Part shown: positions 34,273 to 43,147 of the stretch, in pieces
Numbering within the stretch: position 1 is the stretch's first letter
Layout: every line of letters begins with the position of its first letter
Assembly: GCF_008704935.1 (NCBI RefSeq)
Contig: NZ_CP023692.1
Span: 930,001-994,000 of the forward strand
Direction of reading: 5' to 3'
Length of the DNA: 64,000 nt
Origin: Streptomyces vinaceus
GTDB lineage: Bacteria; Actinomycetota; Actinomycetes; Streptomycetales; Streptomycetaceae
Program-made: the position numbers and the translations under genes
Notes under the pieces: model-generated
What the model was told of the DNA's origin: nothing
Databases searched by the model: none
What the model saw: only the letters and a program-made list of their open reading frames with translations

Positions 34273-34854
34273 CTGTGGTTCACATCCCTTGTGTTGTCGT
34301 GTGGTGGGGAAGGGCCGCAGGGGTGTGCCGGGGAGGGCGGAGCGGCGGCGAGCCGGTGGCCGCGGGGGCGGGCGGACCCGGCGGCGCCGGGCGCGCGGGG
34401 CGGCGGACGGGGCTCCCGTCCCGCTCTTCCCCGGCGCGTTTCCCGGCCGGCGGCGTACGGCGTGCCGGTGCTGCCGGCGTCCCGGCGCACGACGCGGTGG
34501 AGGGGTCCGCTCCGATCGTCAGGTCCGCCGCCGGGTACCCGCCGGGCAGCGCCCCGACGCTGCGGGCCCTGAGCCGGTCGCCGCCGCCGAGGGGGCGCGT
34601 CCCACGGCCGGGGCGCGGGCGTGGTCCGCGGCGCAGCGGTCCGGCCCGCTCCGTTCGACGCGACCGGTCGCACTCCTCGGTGGGGTCCTCACGGTTCTGC
34701 TCAGGGCTCCTTGACTGATGTCCGCAACGGTGCAGGCTCGCGCGGCCACCCTGCAATGACCTGAGCGGGCGGGCGCAGGATGCCGGGTGTACTTCGTCAG
34801 GTGCCGCGGACCGCGTCGTGGGGCCGGCGCCGCGCGCGGCTCCTCACCGGCCCG
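34273..34854. other. 582-bp stretch with no recognised gene
   Basis: Very GC-rich sequence between the flavin monooxygenase and the TDT transporter. Several overlapping open frames exist on both strands but are Arg/Pro/Gly-rich with no domain, signal peptide or consistent start, so I call none. Only the promoter for the monooxygenase is certain to be somewhere here. It could be the remains of a decayed gene. Confidence 0.5.
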
Positions 34855-35829
34855 TCAGGGGGTGACGGAGCTCCTGCCCGAAGTGGTGGCCACGAATGCC
34901 GCGAAGGTCAGCAACCAGGCGCCCACCGCGATCCACAGCAGCACCTCGCCCAGCGGCCGCAGCCATCCGACCCCGGTGGGGCCGGCCGCCGAGAGGCAGG
35001 CGGTGGCCGTCATCCCGAGGGGGAAGACGGTCGCCCAGCGCCGGATGTCGTAGTGCGGCCGCCACCTGCGCAGTTCGGCGCAGAGCAGGAGCACGTACCA
35101 GCAGAGGGACAGGGCGAGCGTCACCAGCGTGGCGGTACGCAGCGCGGTGTGCGCCGAACCGGTCCATACGGGTGACGCCGTGAGCTTCGACGCGGCCAGC
35201 GCCGAGATGGCCAGCGCACCGCCGGCCACCCAGTGGTCCCCCGCACCCCGCAGCACCTCGCGGAAGTCGAAACGTACGAGGGCGACCGCGTACAGCAGCA
35301 GGCCCAGGCAGAAGGCGCCCAGCGCCGCCCGGGCGAGCCGGTCGTGGTGGAGGGCGGCGGCGAGGGTCGCCGCCAGGACGGCGAGCCCCTGGGTGGCCAC
35401 GCAGACGAGGAACGCGGCGCCGGGCATCCGCCGTTTCCAGTGCCGGACGACGGCGATCAGCAGTCCGGGCCAGAGCACGGCGGCCAGCACGAGCAACGCG
35501 ACGGCCAAGCCCTGCCACCCCAGCTGGGAGATGCGGGTGCCGAGCACGGTCGTCGCGGCGACGGCCGTCAGGGCGGCCGGGGTGTCGGCCTCGGCCTCGA
35601 AGCGGCCCCGGTCGCTCACGAGCCGGGTGGTGAAATCGGCGGCGAGGACCAGCCACAGCCCGGTCGCGAAGAGCAGGGCGGCCAGCGACAGCACGTCGAA
35701 GCCGGTCAGGTACAGGCCGACGGAGAGGATGCCGGGGGCCATCACGGCGGCGCCCGCGGCCGGGGGGAGCCCCGTCCACCACCGGCGGCCGGGCAGGGGG
35801 AACGCCTGCTTCACCCTGCCAGCGGACAC
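34855..35829 (-). CDS. TDT-family C4-dicarboxylate/tellurite-resistance transporter
   Basis: A ~324-aa membrane protein with about ten hydrophobic segments of the tellurite-resistance/dicarboxylate transporter family (SLAC1/TehA-like). RRWWTGLPPAAGAAVMAPGILSVGL opens the first helix, and WATVFPLGMTATACLSA is the typical family signature near the C-terminus. The inner-membrane protein is expected to move malate, sulfite or an anion. The start is uncertain: GTG 35829 is used; the longer frame to ATG 35934 overlaps the start codon of the divergent SDR gene and has no Shine-Dalgarno. Confidence 0.75.
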   Translation of the reverse strand: MSAGRVKQAFPLPGRRWWTGLPPAAGAAVMAPGILSVGLYLTGFDVLSLAALLFATGLWLVLAADFTTRLVSDRGRFEAEADTPAALTAVAATTVLGTRISQLGWQGLAVALLVLAAVLWPGLLIAVVRHWKRRMPGAAFLVCVATQGLAVLAATLAAALHHDRLARAALGAFCLGLLLYAVALVRFDFREVLRGAGDHWVAGGALAISALAASKLTASPVWTGSAHTALRTATLVTLALSLCWYVLLLCAELRRWRPHYDIRRWATVFPLGMTATACLSAAGPTGVGWLRPLGEVLLWIAVGAWLLTFAAFVATTSGRSSVTP

Positions 35830-35932
35830 CGCCGCGCCGCGGCACGCGAGCGCGGTGGGCCACCCGGCCCACACCGTGTGCCCGGCGCCCGTGCCTTGAC
35901 TTCCCCGGGGCGCTGCCCGACCCTCTGCGCTC

Positions 35933-36664
35933 ATGGGACAGCTCGACGGCAAGGTCGCGGTGATCACGGGCGGGTCGGCCGGCATCGGTCTGGCGACGGC
36001 GCACCGGTTCGTGCGGGAGGGCGCCCGGGTGTTCGTCACGGGGCGCCGCGAGGCCGAACTGGCCGCCGCGGTGGACGCCTTGGGGAGCGGTGCGGTGGGG
36101 GTGCCGGGCGATGTCACCCGCTCGGCGGACCTGGAGCGGCTGTACGCGGCGGTCGAGGCCGAAGGCAGGCCGATCGACGTCCTCGTGACCAACGCGGGCG
36201 GCGGGAAGGCGGGCGGGGTCGCCGAGTTCACCGAGGAGCAGTTCGACCTCGTCTCGGACCTGAACTTCCGCGCGACCTTCTTCACGGTGCAGCGGGCGCT
36301 GCCGCTGTTCGCGGAGCGCGGCTCGGTCATCCTGGTCGGCTCGACCGCCGGCTCCTCGGGGTCCACCCGGTTCGGGGTCTACGGCGCCACGAAGGCGGCC
36401 GTACGGTCGATGGCGCGGAGCATGGCGCTGGAGCTGGCGGGGCGCGGGATCCGGGTGAACGCGCTCAGCCCGGGTCCGATCGACACCCCCGCGCTGTCCC
36501 GGGCGCCCGCCGCGATCCTGGAGGAGGTCACCTCCGGGGTGCCGATGGGCCGGACGGGCCGTCCCGAGGAGGTGGCCGCGGCGGCGCTGTTCCTCGCCTC
36601 GGAGGAGAGCAGCTACGTCACGGGCATCGAACTGTTCGTGGACGGCGGCGCCGCCCAGGTCTGA
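35933..36664 (+). CDS. Short-chain dehydrogenase/reductase
   Basis: A 243-aa classical SDR. The cofactor motif is VITGGSAGIGLATA (TGxxxGIG), then VLVTNAGGGKAGG (NAG), catalytic Ser in ILVGSTAGSSG, and YGATKAAVRS (YxxxK), ending GIELFVDGG. An NAD(P)-dependent oxidoreductase, similar to 3-oxoacyl-ACP reductase-type SDRs. ATG 35933 directly follows the likely promoter shared with the divergent transporter. Convergent with a VOC gene. Substrate unknown. Confidence 0.93.
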   Translation: MGQLDGKVAVITGGSAGIGLATAHRFVREGARVFVTGRREAELAAAVDALGSGAVGVPGDVTRSADLERLYAAVEAEGRPIDVLVTNAGGGKAGGVAEFTEEQFDLVSDLNFRATFFTVQRALPLFAERGSVILVGSTAGSSGSTRFGVYGATKAAVRSMARSMALELAGRGIRVNALSPGPIDTPALSRAPAAILEEVTSGVPMGRTGRPEEVAAAALFLASEESSYVTGIELFVDGGAAQV

Positions 36665-36677
36665 TCCGGCGACGCGC

Positions 36678-37475
36678 TCAGGCCCCGGGCTCCGCGCGGG
36701 CCGTGGTGAGGGTGAACATCGCGCCCTCGGGGTCGCGGAGGTTGACCCAGCGGTCGGTGGCGCTCGACATGATGGTCGACAGGGTGGTCCCGCCCGAGGC
36801 GGCGGCGGCCTCGATGGCCTCGTCGAGGTCCGGGACGCGGAAGTAGACGTGCCAGCGCGGCCTGGTCTCCGGAGCGTGCGCCGCCGCCTCGGTGATCCCG
36901 CCGTTCAGGCGGGCCACGGGCTCGCCCCCCTGCCGCAGGACGACCTGGTCGTCCTCGTACGAGACCTCGCAGCATCCGGCGCGGCCGGTGGCCCACTCCA
37001 GCACCTCGCCGTAGAAGATCGCCGACTCGAAGGCGTCCCTGGTTCGCAGTTCCAGCCAGGCCGGCGCCGGGCCGTGGCCCACCCGCCAGTCGGCGGACAC
37101 CCCACCGGCCCAGATCCCGAAGACCGCGCCGTCCCGGTCGGCGACCAGGGCGCCGCGGCCGCCGGAGGGGAAGGAGACCGGGCCGACCGCGACGGTTCCG
37201 CTGCGTTCGCGGATCCGGTCCGCGGCCTCGTCGGCGTCGTCGACGGCGAAGTACGGGGTCCACGCGGCGGCGACCGGCAGATCGGAGGTCAGCGTGCCGA
37301 TCCCGGCCACCGGCACCCCGTCCAGCTTGGCTACGGTCCAGCCGTCACCCAGCCGGGCGGGCCGGAACTTCCAGCCGAGGACCGCGCCGTAGAACTGCTG
37401 GGTTCCCTGGAGGTCGCGGGCCATCAGGGAGACCCAGCACGGCGCCCCGAAGACCTCCCTCGTAGAAATCTCCAC
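36678..37475 (-). CDS. Two-domain VOC family protein
   Basis: A 265-aa protein with two glyoxalase-like modules: FGAPCWVSLMARDLQGTQQFYGAVLGW for the first and PAPAWLELRTRDAFESAIFYGEVLEW for the second, the latter ending VNLRDPEGAMFTL. Resembles the family seen in streptomycete hydroxylase-like VOC proteins. Start GTG 37475, with GGAGGAC upstream, replaces the longer ATG start at 37505. It stands between the SDR and the YbdK-type ligase; role unknown. Confidence 0.88.
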   Translation of the reverse strand: MEISTREVFGAPCWVSLMARDLQGTQQFYGAVLGWKFRPARLGDGWTVAKLDGVPVAGIGTLTSDLPVAAAWTPYFAVDDADEAADRIRERSGTVAVGPVSFPSGGRGALVADRDGAVFGIWAGGVSADWRVGHGPAPAWLELRTRDAFESAIFYGEVLEWATGRAGCCEVSYEDDQVVLRQGGEPVARLNGGITEAAAHAPETRPRWHVYFRVPDLDEAIEAAAASGGTTLSTIMSSATDRWVNLRDPEGAMFTLTTARAEPGA

Positions 37476-37559
37476 CGCACGTCCTCCGTCCCTCGTCCAG
37501 CCCATCGTGCCCTCGGGGCCGTCGGCCCGCGCGCCGGTCCGCGCGCCGTCCTGGTCCGC

Positions 37560-38660
37560 TCAGCGGCCGCTCCCCGCGCCCTGCCCGGTGATCAGATCGG
37601 TGAGGGCCTGCATGCCGCCCTCCGCGAGGGCCCGGCGCTGCCGGTCCGCGGGCGTGCCCTCCTGGAGGAGCCGGTGCAGCAGGGCGCCCACCTCGCGCTG
37701 GTCGCCGGCCTCCTCCAGGGCGGGGGTGATGTGCTTCATCAGCAGCCACAGCACGTCACCGGCGCTGCGCCGGCGGCCCTGCGGGTCCACCAGGGCGCCG
37801 TCCAGGCCGTGCCGGGCCGCGTGCCACATGGCCCCGTGCAGCAGCTCCGGCGTGCACTCGACGGGCGGGGCCCCCGCCTTCTCCTCGGCGATGGCGGTGC
37901 TGACCAGGGCGCGGATGATCCCGGTGAGCAGCACGGCGTCGGTGGCGTCCAGCTGTACGTCGAGGCAGCGCACCTCCAGGGTGGGATAGCGGTCGGACAG
38001 TCTGGCCTGCCAGTAGAGCTGGCCGCGGTCGGCGATCACCCCCGCCTCCAGGAGCGCCGCGATGCGCGCCTCGTAGTCGGCGAGCGTACGGAAGCACGGC
38101 GTGGGGCCGCTGACCGGCCAGCGGCCGAAGACGATCGTGCGCCAGCTGGCGAAGCCGGTGTCGCGCCCGTCCCACAGGGGCGAGTTCGCCGACATGGCCA
38201 GCAGGGTCGGCAGCCAGACGCGCAGCCGGTTGAGGACGGCGACGCCCATCTCCCGGTCGGGTACGCCGATGTGCACGTGCATGCCGTTGATCAGCTGCTC
38301 GTCGACCAGCTGGCCCGCTTCCTCCCGCATTTTGAGGTACCGCAGGTTCTGGGTGATCGGGGGCGGTACGGCGTCCCGCAGCGGCGCCGTGGCGGAGGTG
38401 GCCAGGAGGCAGCCGTACTCCTCGGCGGCGGAGCCGACCGCGTGCCGCAGCCGCAGCAGGTGGCCGGCAACCTCGTCCAGGTCCGTACAGACGGGTGTGG
38501 CGACCTCGATCTGGGCCTGGAGCAGCTCGTTCTGCACCTCGCCGGCGTCCACGAACGGCCCGAGGCCGGCCGCTGCCCGCACCTCCTCCGCCCGCGATAC
38601 GGGCAGATGGGTGACCGGGTCCAGCAGGACGTACTCCTCCTCAACCCCGACCGTGATCAT
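37560..38660 (-). CDS. YbdK-type carboxylate-amine ligase (GCS2)
   Basis: A 366-aa glutamate-cysteine ligase family 2 protein: [21 protein letters not shown] at the start, [34 protein letters not shown] and [20 protein letters not shown], the core GCS2 signature. ATP-dependent ligation of an amino acid carboxylate to an amine is the family chemistry; the YbdK members have weak GCS activity and unknown natural substrates. Start ATG 38660. Divergent from the AI-2E-family transporter across 247 bp. Confidence 0.92.
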   Translation of the reverse strand: MITVGVEEEYVLLDPVTHLPVSRAEEVRAAAGLGPFVDAGEVQNELLQAQIEVATPVCTDLDEVAGHLLRLRHAVGSAAEEYGCLLATSATAPLRDAVPPPITQNLRYLKMREEAGQLVDEQLINGMHVHIGVPDREMGVAVLNRLRVWLPTLLAMSANSPLWDGRDTGFASWRTIVFGRWPVSGPTPCFRTLADYEARIAALLEAGVIADRGQLYWQARLSDRYPTLEVRCLDVQLDATDAVLLTGIIRALVSTAIAEEKAGAPPVECTPELLHGAMWHAARHGLDGALVDPQGRRRSAGDVLWLLMKHITPALEEAGDQREVGALLHRLLQEGTPADRQRRALAEGGMQALTDLITGQGAGSGR

Positions 38661-38907
38661 GTCGTGTGGGACTCCTGCCTAGAGTTCTGAAGGCCCCCGC
38701 CGTCCCCGGCGCGGTGCGTCGGCGGTCCGCGGGCCCTGCGTATGCCCGGCCCGGAGCCGCCTCATGCAGCGGCCGGCGGAACCGCTCGGGCGCGGGGCAT
38801 TCGGCGGTTCCTTCGGGCGAATCTGCCTCCGGGTGCGTGGGGTGTCGATTCCAGCGTGGCAGTTCACAGGGAAATGCACCCATCGGGCCATCGGGCAGAG
38901 GCGGTAC

Positions 38908-40086
38908 ATGACCAGGCGATCCGCAGGCCGGCCGGCATCCGGCCCGGACGGGGCACGTCCGCGGGCCTCGCGCTCCCGGGTGGCCGTCCGGCGCGCCCGG
39001 GCGCTGGGCCGGCGCCCGGGCGGACGGCCGGTGGAGGGGTCGTACGCGTCCGTGTCCCCCCTGCTGCGGACGGCGGCGGCGTACTGCTGGCGGCTGCTGG
39101 TGATCGGCGCGGTCGTGTACACGGTGTTCATGGTGCTGGGGCGCTTCCACCAGATCGGTGTCGCCGTCTTCCTGGGTCTGGTCGCGTGCGCGCTGCTGCG
39201 GCCGGTGACCGATCTGCTGGACCGGTGGATCCCGCGCTCCCTCGCGGTGGCCTGTTCGCTGCTGGGCAGCATCGTGCTCGCGCTGGGCGCGCTCGCGTTC
39301 GTCGGGGAGACCATCGCGGCGGAGTGGAACTCGCTGGTGTCCGAGTTCCGCATGGGGCTGGACCGGCTGGAGCCCTTGCTGGAGCGGCCGCCGCTGCGGC
39401 TGAGCCCGCACGCGCTGACCGACCTGCGGGACCGGATCGGCGCCTACCTCTCCAGTCACCGCGCGAGCCTGCTCAGCACGGCCGTGAGTGGTGCGGGGCG
39501 CCTGGTCGAGGCCCTCACGGTGGTGGCGCTGTCGCTGTTCTGCTCGGTGTTCTTCATCTACTCCGGTGACCGGCAGTGGCGCTGGGTGTGCGCCCAGTTC
39601 CCGACGGGGGCCCAGCAGCGCATCTCGGTCGCGGGGCGGGCCGCGTGGCGGACGTTCACCGGGTACACCCACGGGATCGTGCTGGTCGCGGTGACCAACG
39701 CCATCCTGGTCGGGTTGGCGCTGTTCGCCTTGGGCGTCCCGCTGGCGGTGCCGCTCGCGCTGCTGGAGTTCTTCGCCGCGTTCATCCCGCTGATCGGCTC
39801 CCCCGTCGCCCTCGCGGTGGCCGTGGTCGTCGCGCTGGCGGCCAAGGGGCCGCTGGTCGCCGCGCTCGTGGTCGCCCTGATCGTGATCATCGGGCAGATC
39901 GAGGGGCATGTGCTGCACCCGCTGCTGATGAGCTGGGCGGTGCGGCTGCACCCGGTGGTGGTGGCGCTGTCGGTCGTCGCGGGAGCGGTTGCCGCGGGTG
40001 TGCTGGGGGCGGTGGTCGCCGTACCGCTGGTCTCGGTCGTGTGGGCGGTCCGCCAGTCGTTGCGCGCTCCGCAGGCAAGGCTCTGA
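38908..40086 (+). CDS. AI-2E family transporter (PerM-type)
   Basis: A 392-aa membrane protein. A basic N-terminal tail of ~55 residues precedes about eight hydrophobic segments. The region LDRWIPRSLAVACSLLG and the C-terminal EFFAAFIPLIGSPVALAVAV ... ILGA-like AGVLGAVVAVPLVSVVWAV are diagnostic of the AI-2E/UPF0118 family, some members of which are Na+/H+ antiporters. Start ATG 38908, preceded by GAGGCGG. It is followed 122 bp later by the SigB-type sigma gene but that has its own promoter. Function uncertain. Confidence 0.88.
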   Translation: MTRRSAGRPASGPDGARPRASRSRVAVRRARALGRRPGGRPVEGSYASVSPLLRTAAAYCWRLLVIGAVVYTVFMVLGRFHQIGVAVFLGLVACALLRPVTDLLDRWIPRSLAVACSLLGSIVLALGALAFVGETIAAEWNSLVSEFRMGLDRLEPLLERPPLRLSPHALTDLRDRIGAYLSSHRASLLSTAVSGAGRLVEALTVVALSLFCSVFFIYSGDRQWRWVCAQFPTGAQQRISVAGRAAWRTFTGYTHGIVLVAVTNAILVGLALFALGVPLAVPLALLEFFAAFIPLIGSPVALAVAVVVALAAKGPLVAALVVALIVIIGQIEGHVLHPLLMSWAVRLHPVVVALSVVAGAVAAGVLGAVVAVPLVSVVWAVRQSLRAPQARL

Positions 40087-40107
40087 GCTGCGCTTCTGCG
40101 ATCGAGC

Positions 40108-40133
40108 GGCTTCAGCCGGGCGGGAGCGGGTAT
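40108..40133 (+). promoter_or_regulatory. SigB/SigF-type promoter
   Basis: GGCTTC (40108-40113) and GGGTAT (40128-40133), separated by 14 bp, fit the stress-sigma consensus GNNT-N14-16-GGGTAY. It lies 75 bp before the SigB-type sigma start, so the gene is probably autoregulated. Confidence 0.65.
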
Positions 40134-40208
40134 ACCCATGGGAGGACAGCTCACGAGACGGCCGTGCCGCGAGCCCGCGGCGCGACCACCCGTCGGAGGA
40201 GCCGAGAG

Positions 40209-41051
40209 ATGCCGTACACGGACGTCACCGAAAGCATTCCGCAGGACACGCTGAGCGTGAGCACAGGCGAGGCCCGGACGCTGTCGGGGGCCCTGTTCCG
40301 CCGCCTGCGCAGCCTCGACGAGGGGACCGCGGCGTACTCCTACGTGCGCAACACGCTCGTCGAGCTCAACCTGAGCCTGGTCAAGTACGCCGCCCGCCGC
40401 TTCCGCGGCCGCAGCGAGCCGATGGAGGACATCGTCCAGGTCGGGACGATCGGCCTGATCAAGGCGATCAACCGGTTCGACCCGGGGCGCGGGGTGGAGT
40501 TCACCACCTTCGCCATGCCCACCATCGTGGGCGAGATCAAGCGCTTCTTCCGCGACACCAGCTGGGCCGTGAAGGTGCCCAGACGGCTCCAGGAACTTCG
40601 GATCGACTCCGCCAAGGCGCACGACGCGCTGGAGCAGGACCTGGGGCGCGAGCCCACGGACGCCGAGCTGGCGGAGCGGCTGCACGTCACGCCCGAGGAG
40701 CTCGCGGAGGGGCAGAAGGCGGCGCACGCGTACTCCGCGCGCTCCCTGGACGCACCGGCGCAGGAGGACGGCGATCACAACGCGTACGCCGACCGGCCCT
40801 CGCTGGGCGCGGAGGAGGCCGCGTACGACACGATCGAGTGCCTGGAGTCGCTCAAGCCGCTCCTGGCCGAGCTGCCCGAGCGGGAGCGCACGCTGCTGTC
40901 GCTGCGCTTCGGCGACGGCCTGACCCAGTCCGAGATCGGCGAGCGGCTGGGGCTGTCCCAGATGCACGTGTCGCGGCTGCTCAACCGGACGCTGGCCGCC
41001 CTGCGGACGAGCCTCCTGGAGGATCCTCCGCAGACCTCCGCGGGGTCGTGA
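40209..41051 (+). CDS. SigB/SigF-type stress sigma factor
   Basis: A 280-aa group 3 sigma-70 factor (SigB/SigF/SigG class). Region 2 is VELNLSLVKYAARRFRGRSEPMEDIVQVGTIGLIKAINRFDPGRGVEFTTFA in essence, here with DIVQVGTIGLIKAINRFD visible; region 3 lies around LGREPTDAELAERL and region 4 is LPERERTLLSLRFGDGL followed by the HTH LGLSQMHVSRLLNRTL. Start ATG 40209 behind GGAGGA. The upstream promoter fits its own consensus. Opposite the 3' end lies a convergent RsbW-like anti-sigma kinase gene overlapping by 71 bp. Confidence 0.92.
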   Translation: MPYTDVTESIPQDTLSVSTGEARTLSGALFRRLRSLDEGTAAYSYVRNTLVELNLSLVKYAARRFRGRSEPMEDIVQVGTIGLIKAINRFDPGRGVEFTTFAMPTIVGEIKRFFRDTSWAVKVPRRLQELRIDSAKAHDALEQDLGREPTDAELAERLHVTPEELAEGQKAAHAYSARSLDAPAQEDGDHNAYADRPSLGAEEAAYDTIECLESLKPLLAELPERERTLLSLRFGDGLTQSEIGERLGLSQMHVSRLLNRTLAALRTSLLEDPPQTSAGS

Positions 41052-41532
41052 GCGGCAGCGGAACCTCCGCCCACACCGTTTTCCCGTTCCGTCCGTCGGC
41101 GTAGGGCTCCCAGCCCCAGCTCCGGGCGAGCCGCTCCAGGATGAGCAGGCCGTGGCCGCCGGGAAGGGCGGCTCCGGCGGTCCACAGGCGACGGGGGTGC
41201 TCGGGGCTCCCGTCGCCGACCTCGATCCGGAGCCGCCCGGGACCGCGGCGCAGCACGAGGTCCCGGACGCCGCCCGCGTGCAGGCAGGCGTTGCCGACGA
41301 GCTCGGAGACCAGGAGGAGGACGTCTTCGGCCGCCTCGTACCGGTCCGCGTCGTACGGGCGGTACCCGGCGGCTCCTTCGGCCCCTTGAGTGCCGTACGC
41401 CCCGTCCGCCGGCTGGGTGGTCCAGTGCCAGTCGGCGAGGGCGCGCCGGGTGAAGTCCCGGCAGCGGGTGACGGCCCCCCGGGTCCCGTCCGGTCCCCCG
41501 CCGAGGTGCAGCGTGCGGGTCTCCTCGCTCAT
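40981..41532 (-). CDS. RsbW-like ATP-binding anti-sigma regulatory kinase
   Basis: A 183-aa HATPase_c_2 protein of the RsbW/anti-sigma type. The N box is LLVSELVGNACLHAGG and the G boxes are RIEVGDGSPEHP and LPGGHGLLILERLARSWG. These bind ATP and either sequester a sigma factor or phosphorylate an anti-anti-sigma. Its last 71 bp run antisense to the 3' end of the SigB-type gene, so the two transcripts collide. Start ATG 41532 (MSEETRTLHLGG). Whether it targets the neighbouring sigma factor is untested. A solo ATPase domain without other modules is usual for streptomycetes. Confidence 0.9.
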   Translation of the reverse strand: MSEETRTLHLGGGPDGTRGAVTRCRDFTRRALADWHWTTQPADGAYGTQGAEGAAGYRPYDADRYEAAEDVLLLVSELVGNACLHAGGVRDLVLRRGPGRLRIEVGDGSPEHPRRLWTAGAALPGGHGLLILERLARSWGWEPYADGRNGKTVWAEVPLPLTTPRRSAEDPPGGSSAGRPASG

Positions 41533-41620
41533 GTCGGCCGCCTACCCAGGCCGGGGGATAAAACACGGAAAACGCCCTGCGGCCATGATCCGGTGGAGGT
41601 GGTCCCGGGGGAACGCGCGG

Positions 41621-42997
41621 TCAGGACACCGTCGCGGGACCCCCACCCGTCGCGGTGGGGGCTCCGGCCGGGGCGCTGCCCGCGGCCTCCGCGCTCCGCA
41701 GGCCTTGCCACCGGCGCAGCGCGTAATGCCGCTGGGCGACGGAGACTCCCGCCACGGCCGCCCCGAGCAGGAGCCAGCCCGTCGGCCCCGCCACCATCAC
41801 CGCGCCGGTCAGCAGCACCGGCCCGGCCGATTTCTGGACGGACTGGGACATGCCCGCCACCCCCAGGTACGAGGCCCTGGCCTCCGGGGGCGCGAGGGCG
41901 ACGGCCAGCTCCCAGGAGCTCACCGAACGCAGCAGCTCCGCGGCCGTGGCCAGTACGGCGGCGGCCAGCAGCGCGGCCGAGGCCGCCCAGGCCCCGCGTT
42001 CGGGGGTGACGGCCAGGAGCACGCAGCAGCCGAGCAGGGTCAGCCCGTACAGCCGGGCCGCCCCGGCGGCCTGGACGGTGCTGCGGACCCGCGCCGACAC
42101 GGTCATCTGCAGGGCCACGACGAGCACGGTGTTGATGATGAGGAAGGCCGGCACCACGGCGTGCGGCGCGTCGGTGTGTTCGATCAGCCACAGCGGCAGC
42201 CCGACCCCCAGGATCGAGTCGTCCAGGCAGAGCGGGACGTCCAGCAGGACGAAGCGGAGGTAGCCGCGGTCCCGCCACGGGCTCGCGGCGCCCGGCCGGA
42301 CCGCCCCGGGCGTCCGGGTCCCCCTCTCCCCGCCCCCGGGCTCCTGCCGCTGCTCCCTGGTGCGCCACACCAGCGCCGCGGCGAGCACGAACGACAGCGC
42401 GTCGCCCAGGATCAGCACCTGGTAGGCCTCGCGCGTGCCCACGGCGAGTCCGATGGCGGCCAGTCCCGCGCCGACCGCGTACCCGGCGTTCGCCACGCTG
42501 CGCGACAGCGCCTGGTACGTACCCCGCCGCTCGCCCGCCGCCCGCGTGGCGAAGAGCATCTCCAGCATCTTGGCCGCCCGGTCGCCGAGCGAGGTGAGGG
42601 CGACCAGGAGCAGCAGCACCTCGAACCGGGTGGTCACGAGCAGCGCACCGATCGAGGCGAGCCGCAGCAGATGACAGCCGATCAGCAGCGCGCGGGCGGG
42701 GAGACGGGCGGCCAGGTGGCCGGCCAGCGGCGAGCCGGCGATGCCCGCCACACCCGCCGCGCCCAGCAGCAGGCCCAGCTGCCGCCCGTCCAGGCCGGCG
42801 ACGAAGGTGAAGAAGAGGACGCAGGACGCGCCCCACACCCCCGTACCGGTGCGGTCCAGGAACTGGGCCAGGAGCATGATCCGGGCGTCGCGCCCGCCGG
42901 GCGGCCGCCGCAACTGCGCCAGCAGCCCGGTCCCGTCCTTCCGGGGCCCCGGCTCCCCCCGGTCCCCCCGCTTCCCCGTCCCGCGCCGCCGGATCAT
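41621..42997 (-). CDS. MFS transporter
   Basis: A 458-aa major facilitator. After a basic N-terminus (MIRRRGTGKRGD) about 12 hydrophobic segments follow, beginning MLLAQFLDRTGTGVWGASCVLFFT, with the loop GHLAARLPARALL between helices 2 and 3 and ATRAAGERRGTYQAL in the N-half. Likely drug or metabolite efflux. Start ATG 42997. Divergent from the DUF1992 gene across a 150-bp region bearing two palindromes that look like operators, so expression is probably under a ligand-responsive repressor encoded elsewhere. Confidence 0.85.
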   Translation of the reverse strand: MIRRRGTGKRGDRGEPGPRKDGTGLLAQLRRPPGGRDARIMLLAQFLDRTGTGVWGASCVLFFTFVAGLDGRQLGLLLGAAGVAGIAGSPLAGHLAARLPARALLIGCHLLRLASIGALLVTTRFEVLLLLVALTSLGDRAAKMLEMLFATRAAGERRGTYQALSRSVANAGYAVGAGLAAIGLAVGTREAYQVLILGDALSFVLAAALVWRTREQRQEPGGGERGTRTPGAVRPGAASPWRDRGYLRFVLLDVPLCLDDSILGVGLPLWLIEHTDAPHAVVPAFLIINTVLVVALQMTVSARVRSTVQAAGAARLYGLTLLGCCVLLAVTPERGAWAASAALLAAAVLATAAELLRSVSSWELAVALAPPEARASYLGVAGMSQSVQKSAGPVLLTGAVMVAGPTGWLLLGAAVAGVSVAQRHYALRRWQGLRSAEAAGSAPAGAPTATGGGPATVS

Positions 42998-43020
42998 TCC
43001 GGGTCCTCCGCATCCCCCGC

Positions 43021-43048
43021 CGAAGTATCTCGATGTCGAGATACTTCG
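43021..43048. promoter_or_regulatory. Palindromic operator 1
   Basis: A perfect 28-nt palindrome: arms CGAAGTATCTCGA (43021-43033) and TCGAGATACTTCG (43036-43048) around TG. The core TATCTCGA-TG-TCGAGATA resembles MarR-family operators. It lies 23 bp upstream of the MFS start and overlaps the probable promoter. Confidence 0.7.
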
Positions 43049-43068
43049 CGGTAGCCTGCCGGAAATCA

Positions 43069-43084
43069 ATCTTGACGTCAAGAT
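43069..43084. promoter_or_regulatory. Palindromic operator 2
   Basis: ATCTTGACGTCAAGAT is a perfect 16-nt palindrome. Its centre is 42 bp, four helical turns, from that of the first operator, and both share ATCT-N-GA-NN-TC-N-AGAT. Same-face spacing suggests one regulator binds both sites and controls both divergent genes. Confidence 0.7.
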
Positions 43085-43147
43085 AAATTCGCTGCCGGCG
43101 CCACCCACCCCGGCGATAGGCTGGGCGGACGGACGAGAGGAGCAGTC

